Source of the DNA: Streptomyces sp. TN58
GTDB lineage: Bacteria; Actinomycetota; Actinomycetes; Streptomycetales; Streptomycetaceae
Length of the DNA stretch: 64,000 nucleotides
Assembly: GCF_001941845.1 (NCBI RefSeq)
Contig: NZ_CP018870.1
Coordinates: 806,001-870,000, forward strand
Direction of reading: 5' to 3'
The notes beneath the pieces were generated by a model. That model saw only the letters and a list, made by a program, of their open reading frames with translations. It made no database searches and had not been told where the DNA came from. Positions 1 to 8,852 of the stretch are shown one piece after another. The first letter of the stretch is position 1, and each line of letters starts with the position of its first letter. The translations under genes were made by a program, and so were the position numbers.

Positions 1-516
1 CTCCTGGCGTGGTTCAGGGAGGGGCACGCGGATCTGGTGCGGACACTGACGCAGGCGCCGGACGACGTCCAGTGCTGGACCTTCCTCCCGACGGCCCCGC
101 CGTCACCGGTGGCCTTCTGGGCCCGGCGGCAGGCCCATGAGACCACCGTGCACCGGATGGACGCGGAGACCGCGGCGGGGACCGTCTTCTCGCCGGTGGC
201 GCCGGAGTTCGCGGAGGACGGGGTGGACGAGCTGCTGACCGGCTTCCACGCGCGGCCGCGCAGCCGGGTGCGGACTCCCGAGCCGCGGACGATGCGGATC
301 CGTGCCGCCGACACGGGCGCGGTGTGGACCGTGCACCTGTCGCCGGCCCCGCCGCGCACGGTGCTGGGCGACCTGGGCGACGCGGTCGACTGCGAGGTCA
401 CCGGCGAGGCGTCCTGGCTGTACGAGGCGCTGTGGAACCGGACGCCCCTGGCGGGCCCCGGGGTGACGGGCGACCTGTCCCTGGCGGCACTGTGGATGGA
501 CACGGCCGGCATCTGA
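1..516 (+). CDS. Maleylpyruvate isomerase-family protein, 5' end missing
   Basis: The reading frame is open from the first base of the window and ends at TGA 514-516, giving at least 171 residues. The visible part matches the C-terminal half of the TIGR03083/MDMPI mycothiol-dependent family: a WARRQAHETTVHR segment around residues 40-53 supplies the conserved His/Glu helix, followed by the small C-terminal domain. Members are DinB-like four-helix proteins that use mycothiol in actinobacteria, but the true substrate of most is unknown. The N-terminal metal-binding helices lie outside the window, so an enzymatic role cannot be tested here. Family call fairly sure, function not. Confidence 0.7.
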   Translation, partial: LLAWFREGHADLVRTLTQAPDDVQCWTFLPTAPPSPVAFWARRQAHETTVHRMDAETAAGTVFSPVAPEFAEDGVDELLTGFHARPRSRVRTPEPRTMRIRAADTGAVWTVHLSPAPPRTVLGDLGDAVDCEVTGEASWLYEALWNRTPLAGPGVTGDLSLAALWMDTAGI

Positions 517-636
517 GCCCTCGGTGAGGCCGGGTGCGGCGGACGCCGCGCCCGGCGCCCGACGCCCACCCCCGGCGCGCACCGGCTCGGACCAGCGGTT
601 ATGGTCTCCTCCTCAACAAGATCACGGGGGTAGCAG

Positions 637-1191
637 ATGTTCGGTTCCAGGGTGCGCGGCGCGGCGTTGGCCGCGGTGGTTCTGGCGGGGTTCGCGGTCT
701 CCTGCTCTTCGGATCCGGCAGCGTCGGCCGGTGGGTCCTCGGCGGCTTCCGCGCCCGCCACGCCCTCCGCGTCCGCCGCGGACTCCGCGCCGTCGGCGTC
801 CCCGCTGCCGGGGGCGGCGGAATCGGGTCCGGCCGCGCCCCCGGCGTCCCGCAGGCCCGCCACCGCCCCGCCCGGCACCCCGCCGCCGGAGAAGGTACGG
901 GACGCCTTCGCGGGGCTGCAGGCGACGCTGGACGGCTCGTGCACGCCCTCCGAATGCGCCTACTTCCTCGGCCGGGTCTACGACGAACTCCACAGCCTGG
1001 ACGCGGCGATGAAGGCGGACCCGAAGGGGCCCGGGCACTTCCCGGAACCGATCGCGCTGGTCGCCAAGCTCGACACGGAGCTGGGCGGCGACCGGAGCTT
1101 CCAGAACCTGAAGAAGCACCAGACCCTGCTGATCGGAACCCGGGACAAGATCAACACCTGGATGCAGGGCCACCCGGACGACTACCGCTGA
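637..1191 (+). CDS. Putative lipoprotein of unknown function
   Basis: This 184-residue protein begins with a basic n-region (MFGSRVRG) and a hydrophobic stretch ending in a lipobox-like VSC at about residues 22-24, so it is probably lipid-anchored outside the membrane. A low-complexity Ala/Pro/Ser linker (residues 25-80) leads to a C-terminal helical domain of about 100 residues with two Cys in CTPSEC. The ATG at 637 is preceded by a purine-rich GGGGGTAGCAG. No family recognised. The Pro/Ala linker plus compact domain is typical of small streptomycete surface lipoproteins. Confidence 0.6.
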   Translation: MFGSRVRGAALAAVVLAGFAVSCSSDPAASAGGSSAASAPATPSASAADSAPSASPLPGAAESGPAAPPASRRPATAPPGTPPPEKVRDAFAGLQATLDGSCTPSECAYFLGRVYDELHSLDAAMKADPKGPGHFPEPIALVAKLDTELGGDRSFQNLKKHQTLLIGTRDKINTWMQGHPDDYR

Positions 1192-1373
1192 TCCGGCGGA
1201 ACCGTCCGGGCGGGCGGAAGGCGCACATGTCCGGGCGCACGGCCGGGCGCAGGCCCAAACGCCCGGGCGTGAGGCCCGCGCGGCTGGTCCTTGCGGGGCG
1301 CAGCCGGCCCTTGATCGAGTGGCCGCGGCCTGACCGCCGGAGGACTCTCGACAGAGGGAGGAGGGTGGTCCGC

Positions 1374-2471
1374 GTGCATCGAAGGGCCTCGCCGTACACG
1401 GCCGCATCCGCCCTGCTCGTGGTCGCGCTCACCGGTGGCCCCGCGCCGGGGGCGTTCTCGGCCGACGACGACCGCGCGCAGCGCAGCGCCGCGGTACTCC
1501 GGGAGCTGGTGCCGTCCGCCGACGGCCCGGGGTGCGCGGCCGCGGTCGGTGAACGCGGTGAAGTCGTCTGGGAGGCGGGCAGGGGGAAGGCCGACCTGGC
1601 GACGGGGCGCGCCATCACCTCCGGGACGGTCTTCGACATGGCGTCCAATTCCAAGCAGTTCACCGCGGATGCCGTCCTCCTGCTGGCCGTACGGCATCGG
1701 CTCTCGCTGGACGACCCCCTGTCCGACTTCCTCGACGACCCGCCCGCCTGGACCCGGGAGGTCACGCTGGGGGATCTGATGCGCCACACCAGCGGCATCC
1801 CCGACTACCAGGACCTGTTGGAGGCCGAGGGCGTCGGGGTCACGGACCCGGCCGGCCAGTCGCAGGCGATCGCGGCCGTCCTCGCCTCGCGGCCGGAGGA
1901 ACCGCCGGGCAGGCGGTTCTCGTACTCCAACTCCAACTACGTCCTGCCGGCCCATGTCGTCGAGAGGGTCACCGGAAGGCCGTTCCCGTCCTTCCTCCAG
2001 GAGGAGTTCTTCACCCCGCTGCACCTGCGCATGACGTCGGCCCCGGCGGCGGACGTCCCCGGGAAGGCGAAGTCGTACGACGAGAGGGACGGCGCCTTCA
2101 CTCCCGAGTCCTCCCCCTGGAAGCAGTACGGCGACGGGTCCGTGCAGACCACGCCGGGGGAGATGGTCCGCTGGGCCGACAACCACCGCACCGGACGCGT
2201 CGGCGGCCCTGAACTGCTCGCCGGGGTCACGCGGGGGGCGGTCAGCGTGGGCGACGTGCTGCGCGGGCGCGGCATCGAGGCGGGGCGGTACGGGGCCGGG
2301 ATGCTCCTCCTGCCCGACAACAGCCTGGTGCACCGCGGCGACTGGGAGCAGTTCCACAGCACCTTCAAGGTGAGCCCGGACCGGAACACCGCGGTCACCG
2401 TGGTCTGCAACACGCACTCGCCCGACCACTTCCGCGCGGCGAACCGGCTCCTGTCCATCTGGACCGGCTGA
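1374..2471 (+). CDS. Secreted serine hydrolase (class C beta-lactamase / DD-peptidase fold)
   Basis: The protein has 365 residues with a signal peptide (TAASALLVVALTG) cleaved near residue 30. The catalytic SxxK motif is visible as SNSK, the second motif as YSN within FSYSNSNY, and the third-strand motif as HRG where the family usually has HxG/KTG. This is the penicillin-binding-protein-like serine hydrolase family (Pfam Beta-lactamase), which covers DD-carboxypeptidases, esterases and class C beta-lactamases; substrate cannot be told apart by eye. GTG 1374 was chosen because GGAGGAG lies about 10 bases upstream and the signal peptide follows directly. GTG 1365 is an alternative. The frame stays open far upstream but that stretch is not protein-like. 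Confidence 0.8.
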   Translation: MHRRASPYTAASALLVVALTGGPAPGAFSADDDRAQRSAAVLRELVPSADGPGCAAAVGERGEVVWEAGRGKADLATGRAITSGTVFDMASNSKQFTADAVLLLAVRHRLSLDDPLSDFLDDPPAWTREVTLGDLMRHTSGIPDYQDLLEAEGVGVTDPAGQSQAIAAVLASRPEEPPGRRFSYSNSNYVLPAHVVERVTGRPFPSFLQEEFFTPLHLRMTSAPAADVPGKAKSYDERDGAFTPESSPWKQYGDGSVQTTPGEMVRWADNHRTGRVGGPELLAGVTRGAVSVGDVLRGRGIEAGRYGAGMLLLPDNSLVHRGDWEQFHSTFKVSPDRNTAVTVVCNTHSPDHFRAANRLLSIWTG

Positions 2472-2540
2472 CAGCCGCTGCCGTGTCCCGGCAGCCCGCC
2501 GCCGCCGGGCCGGATGGCGGCGGGCTGGGAGAATGGGGGG

Positions 2541-4178
2541 ATGAACCCGGCTCCGGATCCGCGGTCCGCCGAGGAGGCGTGGGCGCGGCATGCCTGGGGG
2601 GACGTGTTCGAGATCCTGGCGGAGGCCGACCGCCGGCGGCCCCTGCCGCCCGACGGCCTGGAGCGGCTCGCCCTCGCCGCGCACCTGACCGGCCGGCGGC
2701 CCGAGAGCGGCGAGCTGTGGACCCGGGCCCACCACGCCTGGCTGACGCGCGGCGATGTGCCGCGGGCCGTGCACTGCGTGTTCTGGCTGGGGTTGGACCT
2801 GGTCCTCTCCGGTGAGTGGTCGCACGCCGCCGGCTGGATTGCGCGGGCTCGACGGCTCCTCGACGCCGAACAGGCGGACTGCGTGGAGGAGGGCTATCTG
2901 CTGGCGCTCCAGGGCCTGCAGGGGTACTTCGCCGGGGACATAGCGGACGCGGCAGACCTGTCCGAGCGGGCTTCGGCCTTCGCGACGCGGTTCGGGGACG
3001 CGGATCTGCTGAACTTCTCGATGGTCTCCGTCGGGGAGTGCCTGATCCGGCTGGGGCGGCCCGCGGAGGGGGTCGCCCTGCTCGACGAGGCCATGGTCGC
3101 CGTGACGGCCGGCGAGGTGTCCCCCATCGTGTCCGGCCTGGCCTACTGCGCGGTCATCGCGGCCTGCCACGAGGTGTTCGACCTGCGCCGGGCCCGTGAG
3201 TGGACGGCTGCGCTGTCCCGGTGGTGCTCGGCGCAGCAGCAGCTGGTCCCGTACCGCGGGATCTGTCTGGCCCATCGCGTCGAGATCATGCAATTGCACG
3301 GGGACTGGGCGGACGCCCTGGACGAGGCCGACCGCGCGTGCCGGTGGATGCGGTCGGCGCCGGCAGCCGAGTCCGCAGACGCCGCGTACTACCAGCTCGG
3401 CGAGCTCCACCGGGTGCGCGGGGAGTACGAGGAGGCGCGCCGGGCCTACCGGGAGGCGAGCCGGCTGGGCCACACCGCGCAGCCCGGAGTCGCGCTGTCG
3501 CTGCTGGCGACCGGGGAGGTGGAGGCGGCCGACGCGGCGATCCGCACCGCTCTCGACGCCGCCGGCGACCGCAACGCGCGCTGCCGGATCCTGCCGGCCT
3601 TCGTGGAGGTCATGCTGGCCGCGGCCAGGGTCGAGGAGGCGCGGAGCGCCGCGCGGGAGCTGGCGGGGGCGGCCGAGGCCCTGGAGTCCCCACTGCTGGA
3701 CGCGGTCGCCGCCCGGGCGCGGGGCGCCGTGCTCGTGGCGTCCGGTGACTCTCGCGCCGCGCAGGCGCTGCTCGGCCGTGCGGTGGCGACGTTCCGCGAG
3801 CTCGACGCCCCGTACGAGGCCGCCCGGACCCGGCTGCTGATCGGTCTGTCCTGCCGGGAGAGCGGTGACGAGGTCACGGCGCGGCTGGAGATCGAGGCCG
3901 CCATGGCGGTGTTCCGGGCGCTGGGGGCGGCTCCGGACCTGGTGCGGGCCGAGGAACTCGCCCTCAAGGCCGCCGGCCGGGCCGCGGGGCTGCTCACGGC
4001 CCGTGAGCGGGAGGTGCTACGGCATGTCGCGGTGGGCAAGTCGAACCGGGCCGTGGCCGACGACCTGTTCCTGAGCGAGAAGACGGTCGCCCGTCACCTG
4101 GGCAACATCTTCGCCAAGCTCGGCGTGGCGTCCCGGACCGCGGCCACGGCGTACGCGCACCGGCACGGCCTCGTCTGA
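2541..4178 (+). CDS. TPR-containing LuxR-family transcriptional regulator
   Basis: A 545-residue regulator. Residues about 30-470 are a run of helical TPR-like repeats (for example RGEYEEARRAYREASRLG), and the last 65 residues form a LuxR/GerE helix-turn-helix beginning LLTAREREVLRHVA with recognition helix SEKTVARHLGNIFAKLGV. Unlike MalT/LAL regulators it has no Walker A ATPase domain, so it is a shorter TPR-HTH type. ATG 2541 follows a strong GGGAGAATGGGGGG. It reads toward the FAD oxidoreductase that starts 200 bases downstream, an obvious candidate target, although nothing in the sequence proves this. Confidence 0.82.
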   Translation: MNPAPDPRSAEEAWARHAWGDVFEILAEADRRRPLPPDGLERLALAAHLTGRRPESGELWTRAHHAWLTRGDVPRAVHCVFWLGLDLVLSGEWSHAAGWIARARRLLDAEQADCVEEGYLLALQGLQGYFAGDIADAADLSERASAFATRFGDADLLNFSMVSVGECLIRLGRPAEGVALLDEAMVAVTAGEVSPIVSGLAYCAVIAACHEVFDLRRAREWTAALSRWCSAQQQLVPYRGICLAHRVEIMQLHGDWADALDEADRACRWMRSAPAAESADAAYYQLGELHRVRGEYEEARRAYREASRLGHTAQPGVALSLLATGEVEAADAAIRTALDAAGDRNARCRILPAFVEVMLAAARVEEARSAARELAGAAEALESPLLDAVAARARGAVLVASGDSRAAQALLGRAVATFRELDAPYEAARTRLLIGLSCRESGDEVTARLEIEAAMAVFRALGAAPDLVRAEELALKAAGRAAGLLTAREREVLRHVAVGKSNRAVADDLFLSEKTVARHLGNIFAKLGVASRTAATAYAHRHGLV

Positions 4179-4378
4179 CACGCGGCCGGGGCCAGGGCCG
4201 GCAGGGTCGGGGGCGGCAGGGGCGGGGGCGGGGACCGGGCATGGGAGGAATTGCCCAGTTCCCGGAGTGGTCGTTCTGCGGACGCGGCGGCCCGGGCCCG
4301 GCGCCTAGCGTGTGTCGCGTACGCGGACCGGCCCAGACGGGGCACAGCACGCGTACGCGTACGGAGAGGCGGATCGTC

Positions 4379-5611
4379 ATGACGAACCGGACCTACGACG
4401 CCATCGTCGTCGGGGCACGCTGTGCCGGCGCGCCCACCGCGATGCTGCTGGCCCGCCGGGGCTACCGGGTGCTGCTGGTCGACCGGGCGGTGTTCCCGAG
4501 CGACACGGTCTCCACCCATCTCGTCCACCCGCCCGGCCTGGCCGCCCTGGACCGGTGGGGGCTGCTCTCCCGGGTCCTGGGCAGCGGCTGCCCCGCGATC
4601 GACACGTACTCCTTCGACTTCGGGCCCTTCACCATCGAAGGCTCCCCCGCCGGCGACGGGTGCGAGGCGTCCTACGCCCCGCGGCGTACGGTCCTGGACC
4701 AGGTCCTCGTCGACGCCGCGCGGGAGGCCGGGGCGGAGGTCCGCGAGGGATTCGGCGTGGAGGACCTCGTGATCGAGGGCGACACGGTGGCGGGGATCCG
4801 CGGGCACGGCCCGGGCGGCGGCGCCCGTACCACCGAGTACGCGCGTGTCGTCGTCGGTGCGGACGGGATCAACTCGCTCGTCGCCAAGGCCGTCGGCGCC
4901 GAGGAGTACGCGCAGAAGCCGAAGCTCCAGTGCGGCTACTACGCCTACTGGAGCGGGCTGCCGATGCGCGGCCGCTTCGAGACGTACGTCCGGCCCGACC
5001 GCGCCTTCGCCGCGTGGCCGACGAACGACGACCGGACGGTGGTCATCTGCGGGCTCCCGATGCGCGACTTCGCGGCCAACCGGGCGGACGTCGAAGCCGG
5101 TTACCTGGCCACGATCGCCCTGGTCCCGTCGTTCGCGGAACGGGCCGCGTCCGCCACCCGTGAGACGCGCCTCGTGGGGTCGGCGGTACCGAACTTCTTC
5201 CGCAAGCCGTACGGCCCGGGCTGGGCGCTGGTCGGAGACGCCGGGTACCTCAAGGACTTCATCACCGCCCAGGGCATCCAGGACGCCTTCCGCGACGCCG
5301 AGTTGTGCGTGCGGGCGCTCGACGAGACCTTCACCGGCCGGCGGAGCTTCGACGCGGCCATGCGGGACTATCAGGCGAGCAGGGACGAACGGGTTCTGCC
5401 GATGTACGAGTTCACCACCGAGCTGGCCACGCTGGACCCCCCGCCGCCGGAACTGGGCCGACTCCTCGCCGCGGTGTCCGGGAACGGACCGGCCATGGAC
5501 GCCTTCGCCCGGGTCACGGCGGGCGTCACCTCGCCCGCCGAGTTCTTCGCGCCGGACAACGTGTCCCGAATCCTGGCACACGCGCCCTCGGCGCCCGCGC
5601 AGGCGGCGTGA
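4379..5611 (+). CDS. FAD-dependent oxidoreductase (monooxygenase / geranylgeranyl reductase-like)
   Basis: The 410-residue flavoprotein starts with an FAD dinucleotide-binding motif (DAIVVGARCAGAPTAMLLAR, the usual GxGxxG in relaxed form). It carries the late FAD motif GDAGYLKDFITAQGIQDAFR near residues 285-305, typical of the p-hydroxybenzoate hydroxylase fold. The start was set at ATG 4379 with GGAGAGG ten bases upstream; an in-frame ATG at 4241 adds a non-conserved tail. It should be a soluble NAD(P)H-dependent enzyme acting on a lipophilic or aromatic substrate. Its neighbour is the TPR-LuxR regulator. Substrate unknown. Confidence 0.8.
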   Translation: MTNRTYDAIVVGARCAGAPTAMLLARRGYRVLLVDRAVFPSDTVSTHLVHPPGLAALDRWGLLSRVLGSGCPAIDTYSFDFGPFTIEGSPAGDGCEASYAPRRTVLDQVLVDAAREAGAEVREGFGVEDLVIEGDTVAGIRGHGPGGGARTTEYARVVVGADGINSLVAKAVGAEEYAQKPKLQCGYYAYWSGLPMRGRFETYVRPDRAFAAWPTNDDRTVVICGLPMRDFAANRADVEAGYLATIALVPSFAERAASATRETRLVGSAVPNFFRKPYGPGWALVGDAGYLKDFITAQGIQDAFRDAELCVRALDETFTGRRSFDAAMRDYQASRDERVLPMYEFTTELATLDPPPPELGRLLAAVSGNGPAMDAFARVTAGVTSPAEFFAPDNVSRILAHAPSAPAQAA

Positions 5612-5646
5612 CCGTCGCCGGTGCGGGCGGGGCGTGGCGGCGGTGT

Positions 5647-6591
5647 TCAGCCGATGGTGGCGGCGTGGGTGGTCTGGGAGGTGTACTTCCAGGTCGGGCC
5701 GGCGTTCCACGGGTTGGGCATGACCGTGTCCGTGGCGTAGGCGTAGCCCGCACCGCGGTCGAAGGCGGTGCGGAGGGTGGCGCGCATCGCGTCGTCGCCG
5801 GGGACGTCGTGGACGAGGTGCCAGAAGGCCGTGCCGCTCGGGTCGAGTTCGGCGCCGGGGCGGTAGCCGGAGTCGTGGTCGAAGACGTTGCCGCCGAGCC
5901 AGCCGGCGCCGGTGTACGCCGCGTACGTGTCCTCGTAGGTGACGAAGACGTCCGCGGTCCGGCGGGCGGGGTCCAGGTAGCAGTCGGCTATGGCGGTGCC
6001 CGGGTTGTTGACGACGAGGTCGGGGACGGCGGGGTCGGCCGCGTTCATGGTGTCCTGGACGTAGCGGCGCAGCTCGGCGTAGTGGTCACGGGTGGCGTCG
6101 GCGGGGCCGCAGTCGCGGCTGACCACGTCGAAGAAGATGCCGTCGACGTGGAGGCGGCCGTCGGGGGTCTTGAGGTAGTTGTCGACGGAGGCCTTGACGG
6201 CGGCGATGTCGCGGTTGCCGTGGTCGGTGTGCACGTACCCGAGGACTTTCGTCCGCTCGCCGGTGGAGGTGGTGCGGGCGCGGAGGGCGTCGGCGCGGGC
6301 CCGCCAGGGGGCGTCGAAGGGGGCGTCGCCGTTTCCCGGGTTCAGCACGACCACCGAGGGCGCCGGGGCGGTCCGGGTGAGGTCGGTCAGCATGCGGTCG
6401 TTCGCCATCACGTAGGCGGGTACGCCGATCTCCAGGCCCCGGACGCCGGGCAACCGGGGCGTCGGGGTGGCCGCCGGGGCGGACCCGGCCGCCGCTTCGC
6501 GCTGCGGCGTCGCGGTCGAGGGCACCGGCGCCGGCGCGGCCAGTAAGACGGTGGCCAGGACCGCGTACAGGGCCTTCTCGGCGCGAGGCAT
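5647..6591 (-). CDS. Secreted spherulation-specific family 4 protein
   Basis: This 314-residue protein has a signal peptide (ALYAVLATVLLAAPAPVP) followed by a low-complexity linker. The mature domain of about 240 residues is TIM-barrel-like, containing GLEIGVPAYVMA, VVVLNPGNGD, KVLGYVHTDHG, DGIFFDVVSRD and a C-terminal HLVHDV block. These are hallmarks of the spherulin-4-like cell-surface family, which resembles glycosidases of the endo alpha-1,4 polygalactosaminidase type. Acidic residues in FFDVV and TYEDTY are plausible catalytic groups. ATG 6591 has GGAGGAAACG upstream. It converges on the FAD oxidoreductase with a 35-base gap. Confidence 0.82.
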   Translation of the reverse strand: MPRAEKALYAVLATVLLAAPAPVPSTATPQREAAAGSAPAATPTPRLPGVRGLEIGVPAYVMANDRMLTDLTRTAPAPSVVVLNPGNGDAPFDAPWRARADALRARTTSTGERTKVLGYVHTDHGNRDIAAVKASVDNYLKTPDGRLHVDGIFFDVVSRDCGPADATRDHYAELRRYVQDTMNAADPAVPDLVVNNPGTAIADCYLDPARRTADVFVTYEDTYAAYTGAGWLGGNVFDHDSGYRPGAELDPSGTAFWHLVHDVPGDDAMRATLRTAFDRGAGYAYATDTVMPNPWNAGPTWKYTSQTTHAATIG

Positions 6592-6783
6592 GAACGTTTC
6601 CTCCGGTGGAGGCGGGCGGGGGCTCCCGAGGAACACTAGACGGGCGGCCCATCCCCCACGGCTGAACCTCCTGTATTGGCGTGAGGAACAGCAGAGCGAG
6701 CCATCGCCCCATCATGTGAATTCCCGCGAGGACGTCCCGCTCCCGGGCCCTCCAGCCCTAAGGGGTGTCGTGCCGACCGGCTG

Positions 6784-7428
6784 TCACGGGCCTGACCGGT
6801 CCTCGCGGTCGCGCTGGTCGTCGAGGTGGGCGGTCAGGTCGGGCCAGTGCTCGGACCACCGTGCCAGTTCGCCCGCGGTCAACGACCAGCGTGTACGCAG
6901 GGCTTCGTCCAGCAGGAAGCGGACGCAGGTCCCCGTCGTACCGTCGGCTTCGACAGGCTCCAGGTCCGTCACCGGGATGCCGTGCTCGTAGCGCCGGCTC
7001 CAGGATCCGTGGAGCCGGCGGTTGGTGTGGATCAGCCACTCGCTGAGCGCCGCGACGACGGACATGCCGCGACGGGGATGTCCGTCCGGAAGCCGTTCCG
7101 CCTCCGGGAAGTCGAAGAAGCGGAGGTCCTTCGTGGCCATGACCGGTTTCTTCACCACCTGGCCGTGCTCGTCGACCCGGGTGTCGGTGCCGCGACCGTC
7201 GTCCTTCACCGACACTGAGCCGTCGGGGTGCAGCGTGACCACGCACCGTCCGCCGCCCTGGCTCGCCGCCTCGTCGGCGGCGTAGGCAAGAACTTCCAGA
7301 ACGAGGTGTTCGGGCCCGCCCGGCGCGAACAAGGCGGTCCCTTGGCGGATCCGGTCGAGGTGGACCGCGTCCACGGTCCCGGCCCAGTCGTGCGTGGTGT
7401 TGACCCAGGAGGCCCTTGATCTGTCCAT
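6784..7428 (-). CDS. GHKL (GyrB-like) ATPase-domain protein, N-box Asn missing
   Basis: A free-standing 214-residue protein resembling the N-terminal ATPase domain of type II topoisomerase B subunits, with no transducer or TOPRIM region. Visible are the N-box region EVLAYAADEA (residues 45-54), the G1 box DDGRGTDT and the G2-like GMSVVAALSEW. In GyrB the N-box is E-x-x-D-N-x-x-D-E. Here the Glu is kept at 45 but the Mg-binding Asn is replaced by Tyr 49, so ATP hydrolysis is doubtful. No clear Shine-Dalgarno precedes ATG 7428. Small GyrB-fragment genes occur in streptomycetes; role unknown. Confidence 0.7.
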   Translation of the reverse strand: MDRSRASWVNTTHDWAGTVDAVHLDRIRQGTALFAPGGPEHLVLEVLAYAADEAASQGGGRCVVTLHPDGSVSVKDDGRGTDTRVDEHGQVVKKPVMATKDLRFFDFPEAERLPDGHPRRGMSVVAALSEWLIHTNRRLHGSWSRRYEHGIPVTDLEPVEADGTTGTCVRFLLDEALRTRWSLTAGELARWSEHWPDLTAHLDDQRDREDRSGP

Positions 7429-7534
7429 CCGGCAAGTATCCGGGGGGTGGTTCAGCGTGTTCGCAACGAGCTGTCAGGCGGGCCCGCCGGCACCGGCGCG
7501 CTCGCCTCCCACCGGGGCCGACGGAGGCTGCCCC

Positions 7535-8233
7535 TCATACGGCGGGCAGTCCGACCCCGTGCGCCAGCTGGCCCGCCGCGTGGGTGAAGAAGGCGGACCG
7601 CTCCTCGACGACTCCATGGAACTGGCCGAACAGTTCGAAGGAGACGAGCCCGGCCAGCTGGGCCCAGGCGGCGACGAGGGCGGCGACGACCGCCGGGGGC
7701 AGGCCCTCGGCGAACTCCGCGGCCATCCGGCCGGCCTCGGGCGCCAGGGCGGGCGGCAGCGGCGGGAGGGCGAGACCGCGGCCCTCGTACGCGGCGCGGG
7801 CGATGCCGATGAGGACGTTGCCGACCCGGGAGGCGGGCCCCACCGTGTCGGCGGGGGCGCTGTAGCCGGGGACGGGGGATCCGTAGACGAGGGCGTACTC
7901 GTGCGGGTGCTCCAGCGCCCAGGCGCGGACGGCCTCGCAGGCGGCGATCCAGCGGGCGCGGGGCGGGGCGCCTTCGGCGAGGGCCCGGGAGTCGGCCTGC
8001 TCGGCGGCGGCGCCGAGGCTGTCGTAGGCGTCGATGATGAGCGCGGTCAGCAGCTCGTCACGGCTCGGGAAGTAGCGGTAGAGGGCGGAGGAGACCATGC
8101 CCAGCTCGCGGGCGACGGCGCGGAGGGAGAGCTTGGCGGCCCCCTCGGCGGCGAGCCGGCGGCGGGCCTCGTCCTTGATGGCGGCGGTGACCTCGATGCG
8201 GGCCCGTTCCCTGGCCCCTCGCACGGTGTTCAT
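7535..8233 (-). CDS. TetR-family regulator with WHG-type ligand domain
   Basis: The 232-residue repressor has an N-terminal TetR helix-turn-helix (KLSLRAVARELGMVSSALYRYF, broken here as ALYRYFPSRDELLTALI for helix 4 onward). A C-terminal domain of the TetR_C_33/WHG type follows, with HPHEYALVYGSPVPGY. ATG 8233 was preferred over 8263 because the conserved part starts directly after it. The gene is divergent from the F420-type oxidoreductase at 8391, and the 157-base gap holds two palindromes of the same half-site. It probably represses itself and that neighbour until a hydrophobic ligand binds. Confidence 0.85.
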   Translation of the reverse strand: MNTVRGARERARIEVTAAIKDEARRRLAAEGAAKLSLRAVARELGMVSSALYRYFPSRDELLTALIIDAYDSLGAAAEQADSRALAEGAPPRARWIAACEAVRAWALEHPHEYALVYGSPVPGYSAPADTVGPASRVGNVLIGIARAAYEGRGLALPPLPPALAPEAGRMAAEFAEGLPPAVVAALVAAWAQLAGLVSFELFGQFHGVVEERSAFFTHAAGQLAHGVGLPAV

Positions 8234-8293
8234 GCGGGCCAGTCTGCCACGCGAACGGAGCACTGCCCAGAAACCGGATCATCGCTCTGGATC

Positions 8294-8308
8294 GAGAGCA
8301 GCGCTCTT
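8294..8308. promoter_or_regulatory. Palindromic operator, copy 1
   Basis: An inverted repeat with arms AGAGC and GCTCT around a 3-base spacer, with one extra base each side nearly symmetric. The same half-site recurs at 8346-8360. Its place between the divergent TetR and oxidoreductase genes suggests binding by that TetR protein; this is inferred from arrangement only. Confidence 0.55.
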
Positions 8309-8345
8309 GTTTTGGCGCATCGATCCGTGCACACTGATCTCAAGC

Positions 8346-8360
8346 GAGAGCACTGCTCTC
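8346..8360. promoter_or_regulatory. Palindromic operator, copy 2
   Basis: A perfect 15-base palindrome, GAGAGC-ACT-GCTCTC, 52 bases after copy 1 (start to start, about five helical turns) and 30 bases before the GTG start of the oxidoreductase. WHG-type TetR proteins commonly bind GAGCAnTGCTC-like sites, which this resembles. A third degenerate copy (GGAGCACTGCCC) lies near 8258-8269. Confidence 0.6.
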
Positions 8361-8390
8361 CCGACGCAAGATGAAGGCCCGGAGGTCATC

Positions 8391-8852
8391 GTGAGCACGC
8401 CCACCCCGTACTACGTCCAGGCCGGCCCGCTCGTCACCCGCTTCAATTCGCTGTTCGGCAAGCTGGCCCGTGTCGGCATCAGCCTGGCCGGCAGCGCCGA
8501 GCTGTCGGTGCGCGGTCGTACGTCCGGCAAGATGCAGCGCATTCCGGTCAATCCGCACCGGTACCAGGGCGCGGAGTACCTCGTCTCGGCCCGCGGCCAC
8601 TCGCAGTGGGTCCGCAACATGCGGGTTGCGGGCGGCGGCGAGCTGCGCGTGGGACGGAAGGTGCGTGCGTTTACCGTCGTCGAGGTCACCGATCCGGTCG
8701 AGAAGTCGGCGATCCTGCGCACCTACCTGGAGAAGTGGGGCTGGGAGGTCAACCAGTTCTTCCAGGGCGTCGACGCGAAGGCCTCGGACGCGGAGATCCA
8801 GGCCATCGCCGGCGACCACCCCGTCTTCCGGATCATCCCCGCGTCGCACTGA
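8391..8852 (+). CDS. Nitroreductase-family deazaflavin (F420)-dependent oxidoreductase
   Basis: This 153-residue protein has the Ddn-type split beta-barrel: a helix before ELSVRGRTSGKMQRIPV, the F420-phosphate segment around YLVSARGHSQWVRNMR, and a C-terminal DHPVFRIIP block. These features are standard for the actinobacterial nitroreductase family deazaflavin-dependent proteins. GTG 8391 follows GGAGG with a 5-base gap; the longer open frame upstream overlaps the operators and the TetR gene and was rejected. Expected to be cytoplasmic or membrane-associated, reducing quinones or small electrophiles. Divergent from and probably controlled by the TetR regulator. Confidence 0.85.
   Translation: MSTPTPYYVQAGPLVTRFNSLFGKLARVGISLAGSAELSVRGRTSGKMQRIPVNPHRYQGAEYLVSARGHSQWVRNMRVAGGGELRVGRKVRAFTVVEVTDPVEKSAILRTYLEKWGWEVNQFFQGVDAKASDAEIQAIAGDHPVFRIIPASH

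Noticed and set aside
534..1373. N-terminal extension of the serine hydrolase
   Set aside because: In frame but overlaps the lipoprotein gene and lacks protein-like composition; the signal peptide begins at 1374.
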